The translations under genes were made by a program, and so were the position numbers. The notes under the pieces are model-generated. The model worked only from the letters and a program-made list of their open reading frames with translations. It ran no database searches and had not been told where the DNA came from. A stretch of DNA of 10,097 nt, from NCBI GenBank assembly GCA_021648225.1, contig JAKITE010000104.1, forward strand, positions 1-10,097, given 5' to 3'. Positions 1 to 6,541 of the stretch are shown piece after piece; the stretch's first letter is position 1; each line of letters opens with the position of its first letter. This DNA comes from Paracoccaceae bacterium (lineage in GTDB: Bacteria; Pseudomonadota; Alphaproteobacteria; Rhodobacterales; Rhodobacteraceae).

Positions 1-125
1 ATCACAAAAGACACCGCCAACAAGATGGACAGGATATTGGGGATTTTCAGAAATTTCAGGTCGCTCCACGCCGCCCAAAGACAAAACGGAGCCGTGACCA
101 CAAAGAATACAATTGCCGCTGTCAT
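1..125 (-). CDS. cpaA: Prepilin peptidase CpaA/TadV (A24 family), 5' end only
   Basis: Partial gene: the first 41 codons are present and the rest lies beyond the left edge. Members of this family are inner-membrane aspartic proteases that cut the leader from Flp prepilins and TadE/F pseudopilins. The visible part has a hydrophobic first segment (about residues 4-19), then Trp-Ser-Asp22-Leu-Lys and the Ile28-Pro29-Asn30 signature. This is the first catalytic-Asp motif (D...IPN) of A24/FlaK-type peptidases; the second catalytic Asp is off the window. The ATG overlaps the stop of the upstream TPR gene by four bases (ATGA), so it is probably translationally coupled; no good Shine-Dalgarno sequence is visible. 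In Caulobacter cpaA sits directly after pilA, whereas here it is at the distal end of the tadBC-TPR block. The call is firm for the family, with less certainty between TadV and other A24 subtypes because only the N-terminus is visible. Confidence 0.85.
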   Translation of the reverse strand, partial: MTAAIVFFVVTAPFCLWAAWSDLKFLKIPNILSILLAVSFV

Positions 126-988
126 GCTTGGCTACATGACGAACCATTAAGCGCTTCGAGCGCTGCCACAGCTGCCTCGAAATGTTGAGGATGGGTATCG
201 ATGGCTTCTTGCATCAAACCGGCTGCAACATCACAGTCGCGGCGCTGGATGGCGATCCGGGCGATTTCAAACAGTAATACCGCCCGTTCCGGTTCGTTCA
301 TCGGAATAACCGGCAAACGGTAATTGCCATCAAGCGCGCGCACAATCACCAGATTGGTTTTGGCGGTGGTCAAATTTGGATCACTGCGCAATGCCTCGCG
401 GAACAGTTCAGCCGCGCCTTGATTGTCGCCGCGAATGCGCTTTGAAAAGCCCCAGTTATTCAAAACACTTGCAGGGCGGGTGGTCAGCCCACGGGCAATA
501 TCGTAAAAACTGTCAGCCTTTTCCCATTGCTGGTTATGATCGGCAACAATGGCCTCCAGCCGATAGCGGTCATAGGTTTCATAAGTGGGCGGGATGGCGT
601 TCAGCTGCGCTTGCGCTTCGTCCCAGCCACCGCCTCGGATATAAGCGTCCGCCATATCCAGCCGGTCTTCGTTATTGGCATTGCCTGCGGCCTCGATTTG
701 TTCATAGACCAGAACCGCCTCGGCATGGCGGCGTGCATTCATCAAAGATTTAGCCAAGCCGCGCTTGAAATCCAGCCGGTCAGGTTCATTATTAAGCGCT
801 GTTTCAAAATAAATTACCGCCTCGTTCGGGTCGGCAAAATTCAACATGATGTCGTTCATATCGCTGGCATCAATGACATTCATCGTGCCGTTTAATTGCC
901 GGTCTTCGTCGGTTATTTCACCACATGCGGTAAGCGTTAGCGACAGCGCCACTATGGCTAGCCCTGATTTTGCAAATCTTTTGCCCAT
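122..988 (-). CDS. TPR-repeat lipoprotein, TadD-like (second of two)
   Basis: A 288-residue predicted lipoprotein. The N-terminus is a short basic region, a hydrophobic stretch (9-20) and a lipobox ending at Cys22 (Leu-Thr-Ala-Cys). The rest is helical TPR-like sequence: one unit near 53-86, a degenerate middle (105-165), and a clear repeat near 173-206 (Asn-Asn-Trp-Gly, then Ala...Phe..Ala...Asp-Pro). A further helical pair at about 234-280 may be another repeat. TadD-type TPR lipoproteins are thought to help secretin or platform assembly at the outer membrane; that role here is inferred from context. The ATG at 988 is preceded by AGGG six bases upstream, and the gap from the previous gene is 17 bp. 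The stop overlaps the next gene (prepilin peptidase). It is clearly distinct in length from the upstream TPR lipoprotein, so the locus carries two TadD-like proteins. Which one is the functional TadD cannot be told from sequence alone. Confidence 0.85.
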   Translation of the reverse strand: MGKRFAKSGLAIVALSLTLTACGEITDEDRQLNGTMNVIDASDMNDIMLNFADPNEAVIYFETALNNEPDRLDFKRGLAKSLMNARRHAEAVLVYEQIEAAGNANNEDRLDMADAYIRGGGWDEAQAQLNAIPPTYETYDRYRLEAIVADHNQQWEKADSFYDIARGLTTRPASVLNNWGFSKRIRGDNQGAAELFREALRSDPNLTTAKTNLVIVRALDGNYRLPVIPMNEPERAVLLFEIARIAIQRRDCDVAAGLMQEAIDTHPQHFEAAVAALEALNGSSCSQA

Positions 989-1005
989 AATACACCCTGT
1001 TGTTT

Positions 1006-1563
1006 TTAGTTCTGCCCAAGTAACAAGTAACGCCCATTGCCCCGCCGGACCAGCAAGAAATCAGTCTGTTCGGGGAATTCCGCCGAATTTAGACGACTTA
1101 ATTCAATTGCCAGGATTAAATTGGCCCGAATCTGATCGGAATTGCCATTATCCAATGCAAAAGCCCGTTGAAAACTGGCGCGAGCCTCAATCGGTTTTCC
1201 CCGGTTCATTTGCACAACCCCTAGATTATTCCAAGCAGGTACAAAATCCGGGTCTCGATCAACGGCGGTTTGCAAGAATTTTTCAGCCTGACCCAACCGG
1301 CCCAACCGCAAATTGGCAGAGCCAATGGCGCTAAGCACATCCGATGTCAGGCCTTGGGTTTTGATCGCGCGAGTATAGGCCGCAAGCGCCAATTCAAATT
1401 CGCCGCCAGCCATTAACCGATGCCCAACAATCAATCCGTCAACCGCCTCTTGAATTTGCACGGTGCCACGGGGTGCTGGCGGACCGACACGGTCAGCATC
1501 CAGCCGGGTGGTCTGGGTTTCGCATCCTGCCAGCGCCAAAAGCAAAACCGCAATACGGAGCAT
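1006..1563 (-). CDS. tadD: TPR-repeat lipoprotein TadD
   Basis: A 185-residue predicted lipoprotein. A hydrophobic N-terminus (2-12) ends in the lipobox Leu-Ala-Gly-Cys14, followed by a linker and about three TPR units at roughly 43-76, 77-109 and 110-143 (the last with Trp-Asn-Asn-Leu-Gly and a paired Ala/Phe/Ala pattern). The length and position directly after tadC fit TadD, an outer-membrane-associated accessory protein of Tad pilus assembly. The reading frame extends to a GTG at 1572 immediately after the tadC stop. I chose the ATG at 1563 because AGGTGAG at 1568-1574, overlapping the tadC stop codon, is well spaced for it and the GTG lies inside that Shine-Dalgarno sequence. The GTG start would add only three residues. 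The gap to the following TPR gene is 17 bp. The family is firm; the exact role is inferred from neighbours. Confidence 0.85.
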   Translation of the reverse strand: MLRIAVLLLALAGCETQTTRLDADRVGPPAPRGTVQIQEAVDGLIVGHRLMAGGEFELALAAYTRAIKTQGLTSDVLSAIGSANLRLGRLGQAEKFLQTAVDRDPDFVPAWNNLGVVQMNRGKPIEARASFQRAFALDNGNSDQIRANLILAIELSRLNSAEFPEQTDFLLVRRGNGRYLLLGQN

Positions 1564-1567
1564 GTTT

Positions 1568-1574
1568 CTCACCT
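1568..1574 (-). promoter_or_regulatory. Ribosome binding site deciding the tadD start
   Basis: The minus strand reads AGGTGAG, then AAAC, then ATG at 1563. The site overlaps the last two bases of the tadC stop codon, which suggests translational coupling. It also covers the alternative GTG start at 1572, making that start unlikely. Confidence 0.6.
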
Positions 1575-2556
1575 ATTGGCCAACGCCAAATGCAATGATA
1601 ATATCGTAAACCGACGGGCCAACCATCACGATCAACAAAGGCGGCACCGTAAACATCATAGTACCCAAAGTCATTTTGGTCGGCAGTTTATTGGCTTTTT
1701 CTTCAGCCCGCATGACCCGTTTATCACGCATCTCTTCGGCATAAACCCTTAACGCGTCGCTGATCGAGGTGCCGAATTTGGCAGATTGCACCAGCACCGT
1801 CACAAAGGAACTGATGTCATTGACGCCGCAACGCACCGACATATCCTTAAGCACCGTTACCCGGTCTTTACCGGCACGCATTTCATTGGCAACAATTTCG
1901 AATTCTTCCGAAAGCGGAATGTTGGAGCGTTTAATCTCGCCCGAGACCCGCAAAATCGACTGATCCAGTGATTGGCCGGCTTCAACACAAACCAACATCA
2001 AATCCAGCGAGTCGGGAAAGCCGTTTTCGATTTCTTCCTGGCGGGTCTGGCGGCGCCGTTCTACCCAATAGCCGGGCAGGTAATACCCGACCGCACCGGG
2101 CAGCAAAACATAAAGCGCAATTGATGTAGTGGTCGGCTGCCCGCCGCTGAGAAACATAAAAATCACCCCGATAAAAATAAACCCAACCCCGAGGACCATC
2201 TTCAAAAAGTTGAAATTCCCCACGGCGGATGGCGAACGGTATCCGGCCTGGGTTAGTTTTAGCGCCGCTTCGGAAAACTCTTTTTCGTCTTTCGGGGTTA
2301 GATATGCGTCAAATTTGGCAAGGTTAATTCCGCCGCTGTCATAACGTAAATTAATCCGTTCGGCGACGTCATTGCCATCAGAAGCGCGGGTGAATCCACC
2401 ACTGCCTTTGCCACCCAGTTTTTCGAATGGATCGGCGCTTTTTTTCAAAAGCAAGGGCAGGGATACCAGAATAAGAATTAACCCAAACACACCGGCAATG
2501 ACCAAAGGTCCCATCGGGCCAAGGGCAGCGGTGATAAATTCAAGCAGTGCGGACAT
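1573..2556 (-). CDS. tadC: Tad pilus inner-membrane platform protein TadC (CpaH)
   Basis: A 327-residue type II secretion F (T2SF) family membrane protein. There is one transmembrane segment near the N-terminus (about 17-38), a cytoplasmic stretch, a pair of hydrophobic segments at about 118-137 and 145-164, then the T2SF cytoplasmic domain. That domain has Phe-Pro-Asp-Ser-Leu-Asp-Leu (180-186), Val-Glu-Ala-Gly-Gln-Ser-Leu (191-197) and a second helical half to about 290, followed by a C-terminal hydrophobic segment (about 299-322). TadC pairs with TadB to form the platform that couples the CpaF ATPase to pilin extraction from the inner membrane. ATG is preceded by AGGGG seven bases upstream. 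It lies 21 bp after tadB and is followed by tadD, the normal tad order. The Gly/Ser-rich loop at 48-54 is probably just a linker. Family assignment is firm. Confidence 0.95.
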   Translation of the reverse strand: MSALLEFITAALGPMGPLVIAGVFGLILILVSLPLLLKKSADPFEKLGGKGSGGFTRASDGNDVAERINLRYDSGGINLAKFDAYLTPKDEKEFSEAALKLTQAGYRSPSAVGNFNFLKMVLGVGFIFIGVIFMFLSGGQPTTTSIALYVLLPGAVGYYLPGYWVERRRQTRQEEIENGFPDSLDLMLVCVEAGQSLDQSILRVSGEIKRSNIPLSEEFEIVANEMRAGKDRVTVLKDMSVRCGVNDISSFVTVLVQSAKFGTSISDALRVYAEEMRDKRVMRAEEKANKLPTKMTLGTMMFTVPPLLIVMVGPSVYDIIIAFGVGQ

Positions 2557-2577
2557 GTTGCGACCCCTGTTAAATGG

Positions 2578-3540
2578 CTAGACTTTTATATCGACCATCA
2601 TACGCATAAAAATAACATTAACGATTAATAGCACAAAAACTGTAACCGCCAACGGAATGAAAACTGGCGAAGTTTCGATTTTGTCATAATAATTCGGTTG
2701 TAAAACATTGATCGCGATAATTGCGGCAACCGGAAAAAATGACAGAAACCAGCCAGACCATTTGGCCTCGGCAGTAATGGCGGCAACCCTGCGAAACAGA
2801 CGGAAACGTGCGCGAATAACCTTTGCCAGACCTTCCAGAATTTCAGCCAGATTACCGCCGGACTGGGTTTGAATGGCCACAGCCACCGATAAAAACCGTA
2901 AATCCTGAACATCAACCCGTTCGGTCATTTTGTTAAGGGAATCAACAATTTCGGCACCAAAATTATTTTCGTCCACCAAAATACCAAATTCGGTCCCGAC
3001 CGGATCCGGCATTTCCTGTGCCACAATATTAATCGCGCTGGCAAATGGATGCCCGACCCGCAAAGACCGCACCATCAGTTCAACCGCATCGGGCAATTGT
3101 TCCTGAAACAGGTCCATCCGTTTTTTAGCCTTTGAATTCAACCACATATAGACCGAGCCAATGCCCATACCCAAGGAAACAATAATCCGCATAACAATGC
3201 CGGATTGGGTCGAAAAGGTCAGGGTAATGAAAACCGCAACAATCAGAAAAGCCATCATGCCGACCAAAGCCATTGGCGAAAATGCGATATTGGCGATCGC
3301 AGCTTTTTTGGCCATCAGCCCCAAAAGCGGAATGCCACGGGATTCTTTGTGCTGTTCGCGTTCCTTGCGCAATGTTTCCATTACGCTTTCTCGGGTTTCG
3401 CCCTTTTCCAGCAATTGCAACCGTCGGTTAACCCGCGACTCAAGTCGCACGGATTTGCCGAATACTGCCAGATAAATGCCTTCGATCAGAAAGAAAACCG
3501 CGATGAAAATCGCGGCATAGATTAGTGGCTCAATACCCAT
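2578..3540 (-). CDS. tadB: Tad pilus inner-membrane platform protein TadB (CpaG)
   Basis: A 320-residue T2SF family membrane protein. Hydrophobic segments lie at about 5-27, 88-110 and 117-134. The T2SF domain follows, beginning Gln-Glu-Gln-Leu-Pro-Asp-Ala-Val-Glu-Leu (146-155), with Arg-Val-Gly-His-Pro (161-165) and the Thr-Gln-Ser-Gly-Gly-Asn-Leu motif (225-231). Two C-terminal membrane segments lie at about 263-280 and 293-314. It is the partner of TadC in the platform that contacts the CpaF hexamer. The ATG starts immediately after the cpaF stop with no gap (TAA then ATG), and GGAGAG inside the cpaF 3' end serves as its ribosome binding site, so translation is probably coupled to cpaF. 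Length and topology are normal for TadB. Assignment is firm. Confidence 0.95.
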   Translation of the reverse strand: MGIEPLIYAAIFIAVFFLIEGIYLAVFGKSVRLESRVNRRLQLLEKGETRESVMETLRKEREQHKESRGIPLLGLMAKKAAIANIAFSPMALVGMMAFLIVAVFITLTFSTQSGIVMRIIVSLGMGIGSVYMWLNSKAKKRMDLFQEQLPDAVELMVRSLRVGHPFASAINIVAQEMPDPVGTEFGILVDENNFGAEIVDSLNKMTERVDVQDLRFLSVAVAIQTQSGGNLAEILEGLAKVIRARFRLFRRVAAITAEAKWSGWFLSFFPVAAIIAINVLQPNYYDKIETSPVFIPLAVTVFVLLIVNVIFMRMMVDIKV

Positions 3541-4992
3541 TTATGTCTCTCCGTTCGGGTCGGTATATACGGTGGCATCCGCATAAAGGCTGCTGGGCAG
3601 GTTATAGCCCCATTGACGAAACCGTTCAGTATAAAAAGATCGCAAACCACTTGGCATAAACCGGCCTTTGATTTTGCCATCTTCGCCAATGCCCATTTGT
3701 TCAAATTTGAAAATCTCCTGCATGGAAATAACTTCGCCTTCCATGCCGGTGATTTCGGTGATTGAAACCATACGCCGCGAACCATCCGTTAGCCGACTGA
3801 CCTGCACAATCAGGTTAACCGCCGATGAAATTTGCCCGCGCATCGCCTTTAGCGGCATATCAATGCCCGACATCGAAATCATGTTTTCCATCCGCGACAC
3901 GGAATCGCGCGCCGTATTGGCGTGGATGGTAGTCATCGACCCGTCATGGCCGGTGTTCATGGCCTGCAACATGTCGATCACCTCGTCGCCACGGGTTTCG
4001 CCGACGATGATCCGGTCAGGGCGCATCCGCAAGGCATTGCGCAGCAGGTCCCGTTGTGAAACCTCGCCCTTGCCCTCTACATTGGGGGGGCGGCTTTCCA
4101 TGCGACCGACATGAATTTGCTGAAGCTGAAGCTCGGCCGTGTCTTCAATGGTAACAATACGTTCATCAGCGCCAATAAACCCTGACAAAGCGTTCAGAGT
4201 CGTGGTTTTGCCCGAACCGGTGCCGCCTGAAACCACAATATTCAACCGCGTTGATACCGCTGCTTGCAAATAGGTGGCCATGGCTTCGTTAAATGCGCCA
4301 AAATTGATTAATTCATCAATCGACAGCTTGTCTTTTGAAAATTTACGAATGGAAACTAGCGCTCCGTCCACCGCACAGGGTGGCACCATGGCGTTAAAAC
4401 GCGAACCATCCATTAATCGCGCATCCACATAAGGGTGGCTTTCGTCAACCCGCCGTCCCACTGCCGACACGATTTTATCGATAATCCGCAACAGGTGACG
4501 CTCATCCTTGAACCGGATCGGGGTCAGTTCCAGCTTACCGGCCCGTTCGACAAATACCTGAAACGGCCCGTTGATCAAAATATCGTTGACCGTCGGGTCG
4601 CGCAGCAAAGGTTCGATCGGGCCAAGGCCGGTAACCTCGTCCATCAGATCTGCCAGCAGCTGTTTTTGTTCCAGGCCGTTCAGCACAACACCCATTTCGT
4701 GGATGCCTTCGCGGGTAATGGCACTGATTTCGCGGCGCAAATCAGCATCACTGGCGGATTCAATCGCGGCCAAATTAAGGGTTTCAAGCAAGCGCTTGTG
4801 TAAATCCATGCGGATATTCATCAAACGGTCAGAACGCTTGCGATCTTTGAGTATGGTTTCTTGGTCTTCAACCGATATCGGCTGATCAATGGTTGGGCGG
4901 GCTTTGGACACCACATCCGGCGTCAAGGAAAGCGGTGCCACCTCCTCGGCCGGGATGCGAATTTCGTCTTTGGCTTTGAAGCGACCAAACAT
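3541..4992 (-). CDS. cpaF: Tad pilus assembly ATPase CpaF/TadA
   Basis: A 483-residue secretion ATPase of the VirB11/GspE superfamily (CpaF type), the motor for pilus polymerisation on the cytoplasmic face. The N-terminal 60 residues are variable, followed by a helical domain (about 55-130) and the N-terminal beta domain (Gly-Pro-Ile-Glu-Pro-Leu-Leu at 124-130; Asp-Ile-Leu-Ile-Asn-Gly at 137-142). The catalytic core has Walker A GGTGSGKT (256-263), an Asp box (Thr-Ile-Glu-Asp-Thr-Ala-Glu-Leu, 281-288), Walker B (Arg-Ile-Ile-Val-Gly-Glu, 327-332) and a His box (Gly-His-Asp-Gly-Ser...Thr-Ile-His-Ala-Asn, 348-359). All motifs are intact. ATG is preceded by AAGGA nine bases upstream, 22 bp after cpaE. 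The coding strand carries a seven-C run (4084-4090) within an Arg-Pro-Pro segment. Assignment is firm. Confidence 0.97.
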   Translation of the reverse strand: MFGRFKAKDEIRIPAEEVAPLSLTPDVVSKARPTIDQPISVEDQETILKDRKRSDRLMNIRMDLHKRLLETLNLAAIESASDADLRREISAITREGIHEMGVVLNGLEQKQLLADLMDEVTGLGPIEPLLRDPTVNDILINGPFQVFVERAGKLELTPIRFKDERHLLRIIDKIVSAVGRRVDESHPYVDARLMDGSRFNAMVPPCAVDGALVSIRKFSKDKLSIDELINFGAFNEAMATYLQAAVSTRLNIVVSGGTGSGKTTTLNALSGFIGADERIVTIEDTAELQLQQIHVGRMESRPPNVEGKGEVSQRDLLRNALRMRPDRIIVGETRGDEVIDMLQAMNTGHDGSMTTIHANTARDSVSRMENMISMSGIDMPLKAMRGQISSAVNLIVQVSRLTDGSRRMVSITEITGMEGEVISMQEIFKFEQMGIGEDGKIKGRFMPSGLRSFYTERFRQWGYNLPSSLYADATVYTDPNGET

Positions 4993-5014
4993 ATGCTACG
5001 TTCCTTTTCTCACC

Positions 5015-6232
5015 CTAATTAACCGTTGCGCGGGCTTCCAGCGCCATATCAACCAAAGTGGTTGCGATCTTTTTAATTTCTTTGCGCAGGGCATTTTTTG
5101 GTGCGGAATCAGCCAAAGGCACGCCTTGATCACCCGAGGCAGTAACCGCCTTGCCACCCTCGGGCAAAAGAATATTAACCTCTATGCCAAGGCTATCCGA
5201 GAAACGACCGATGCGGGTTTTGCCGCTCAGGTCCGTAAATCCGGGGGCGCGATTCAGGATATATTGAATTTTTTCGCCGGGCAGGTCTTCGGCCCGCAGC
5301 ACACGCAAATAGCGCATCACGTTTTGGGCTGAGCGCATGTCCAGTTCCAACAAGGTGAAATAGGTTTCCGCCACATTCAAGACATTTGCAGTCCAGTCTG
5401 TCAGGGCCTTGGGCAGGTCAATAACCACAAAATCAAATTTCTGTTGCAGCAGTTCCAGCAGTTTTTGCATGAATTTAGCATCAACAATATCAAGCGGCAT
5501 AATTTCGGGCGGCGAGGAAAGCACCGCCATGCTGGATTTAAACGAGGTCATGGATAGAGAAAGCGTATCCCCATCCAGCGTATCCGGTTCGGTCAGCAAT
5601 TCAAACACCGCATCGCGCCGTGGCAGGTCCAACAATGTTGCAACCGAACCAAACTGGAAATCCAGATCAATTAACGCAATCTTTAGATCTTTCTTGCGGG
5701 TATGCACTGCCATTTCCCAAGCAAGATTAACTGCAAAAGTGGAGCCGCCAACCCCGCCAGCTGCGCCATAAACCGGCAAAATCAACCCATTACGGTTTTT
5801 GGTTTTGGCAGGGGCTGCTGCATGGCGTATTTGCTTGCTGCGTAAATTGTCAAAAATATTGCTAAGCGCGTTCGGGGGAAGCGGGTAAGGCGCAAAATCA
5901 TCGGCCCCAAGCTGCAACAAGTGGTGCAAAGCGGTTGGGCTAACATCGCGAGCCACCAGAACAACGCTCATATTCAGCCGTTTTGCTGCACGCACATAGG
6001 CATCGACCGGATCAAGGTTGGTTTCATCATTGGCTTCAACACAAACAATAAGCACTTCTTCGCCGGTCAAGCCGCCTTTGCCTAATAATTCACCAGCCTC
6101 GGCAAAGTTCAGGCTTTCCCAGTTATCGCCAAAAACACCGTGCAAATCCGAATCAAGCAAAGAAAAATTGGCGGCGTTACGCGCCACCGCATACGCTTCC
6201 ATAGCGCGATCTTTAAGTTTTAAAAGTGCCAC
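5015..6232 (-). CDS. cpaE: Pilus localisation ATPase-like protein CpaE/TadZ
   Basis: A 405-residue CpaE/TadZ-type protein of the MinD/ParA superfamily. It is known in relatives as the polar or site-specific localisation factor that recruits the Tad machine. Residues 1-135 look like an atypical receiver-like domain (beta strands at 60-65 and 88-94; Gly-Ala-Asp-Asp at 109-112). The ATPase-like domain spans about 148-405. Its P-loop region reads Gly-Ala-Ala-Gly-Gly-Val-Gly-Gly-Ser-Thr (156-165), so both lysines of the deviant Walker A (KGGxGK) are absent. The A' motif (Ala-Leu-Ile-Asp-Leu-Asp, 186-191) and Walker B-like Val-Val-Ile-Asp-Leu-Pro (269-274) are kept. The start is GTG at 6232 with GGGGA six bases upstream; the frame closes just beyond it, and the next ATG (6202) has no ribosome binding site. 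It is the first gene after the terminator at 6474-6507 and heads the second transcription unit. Confidence 0.93.
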   Translation of the reverse strand: MALLKLKDRAMEAYAVARNAANFSLLDSDLHGVFGDNWESLNFAEAGELLGKGGLTGEEVLIVCVEANDETNLDPVDAYVRAAKRLNMSVVLVARDVSPTALHHLLQLGADDFAPYPLPPNALSNIFDNLRSKQIRHAAAPAKTKNRNGLILPVYGAAGGVGGSTFAVNLAWEMAVHTRKKDLKIALIDLDFQFGSVATLLDLPRRDAVFELLTEPDTLDGDTLSLSMTSFKSSMAVLSSPPEIMPLDIVDAKFMQKLLELLQQKFDFVVIDLPKALTDWTANVLNVAETYFTLLELDMRSAQNVMRYLRVLRAEDLPGEKIQYILNRAPGFTDLSGKTRIGRFSDSLGIEVNILLPEGGKAVTASGDQGVPLADSAPKNALRKEIKKIATTLVDMALEARATVN

Positions 6233-6238
6233 GTCAAT

Positions 6239-6243
6239 TCCCC
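6239..6243 (-). promoter_or_regulatory. Ribosome binding site for the GTG start of cpaE
   Basis: The minus strand has GGGGA, six bases before the GTG at 6232. An in-frame stop lies a few codons further upstream with no ATG between, so this site supports the GTG rather than the internal ATG at 6202. Confidence 0.55.
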
Positions 6244-6346
6244 AGACATTTATTCAGATGCCGCACTGGCAAGGTATTTCTACCAATACAACAAAAACAA
6301 CCACTTAACAACTTTTGAACATTTACCGGCGAAAGCCCGCCACATG

Positions 6347-6374
6347 ATAATAGCCTTGATTTAGCCTTGGCCAA
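6347..6374 (-). promoter_or_regulatory. Candidate sigma70-type promoter for the cpaE operon
   Basis: On the minus strand a TTGGCC hexamer (6369-6374) is followed after 16 bases by TATTAT (6347-6352), matching the -35 and -10 consensus at 4/6 and 5/6 positions. The predicted transcription start is near 6340, giving a leader of about 108 bases to the cpaE GTG. CAAGGCTA occurs twice, 11 bp apart (6362-6369 and 6351-6358), across the spacer and could be a regulator site. The position downstream of a terminator supports a promoter here; the exact hexamers are a by-eye call. Confidence 0.4.
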
Positions 6375-6473
6375 ATAAATGTACAAAAAGAAAATACATA
6401 ACAAACAACCGAAGAAAAATAACGATTACTTGTTAACACTTAGTTTTACACAATTTTTTAGGGATCGTCACGC

Positions 6474-6507
6474 AAAAAACGAATACGTATTTCTACATAT
6501 TCGTTTT
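6474..6507 (-). terminator. Rho-independent terminator after the OmpA lipoprotein gene
   Basis: On the minus strand the arms 6494-6507 and 6476-6489 form a 14-bp stem (one G-U wobble) closed by a GAAA tetraloop (6490-6493). A run of six T, partly from the stem, ends at 6474. It begins 35 bases after the stop at 6542. The U-tract lies on the minus-strand side, so it ends the flp-cpaB-cpaC-ompA unit and separates it from cpaE. Confidence 0.85.
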
Positions 6508-6541
6508 CCGTGTGGTATTGGATTTTAGATGTTGGCTGGGC

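Larger units (their letters stand above)
6233..6541. other. AT-rich regulatory gap between the OmpA lipoprotein gene and cpaE
   Basis: No credible coding sequence lies in these 309 bases. Reading along the minus strand, the gap holds the terminator of the upstream unit (6474-6507), an AT-rich stretch of about 100 bases, a candidate promoter (6347-6374) and a leader of roughly 100 bases ending in the cpaE ribosome binding site. It is the only place among cpaC, cpaE, cpaF, tadB, tadC and the TPR genes where genes are separated by more than about 25 bases, which marks it as a break between operons. Confidence 0.75.

Noticed and set aside
846..1334. 162-codon plus-strand open frame spanning two TPR genes
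   Set aside because: It is antisense to two well-supported lipoprotein genes, has no family resemblance and no clear ribosome binding site.
6327..6340. Short GC-rich inverted repeat (GGC-GAAA-GCC) near the predicted cpaE start point
   Set aside because: The stem is only three to four base pairs, too short to claim a structure.
6433..6449. TTAA followed by TTTTA in the cpaE upstream gap as a possible CtrA site
   Set aside because: Only the first half-site matches; the second is degenerate and its spacing is off.
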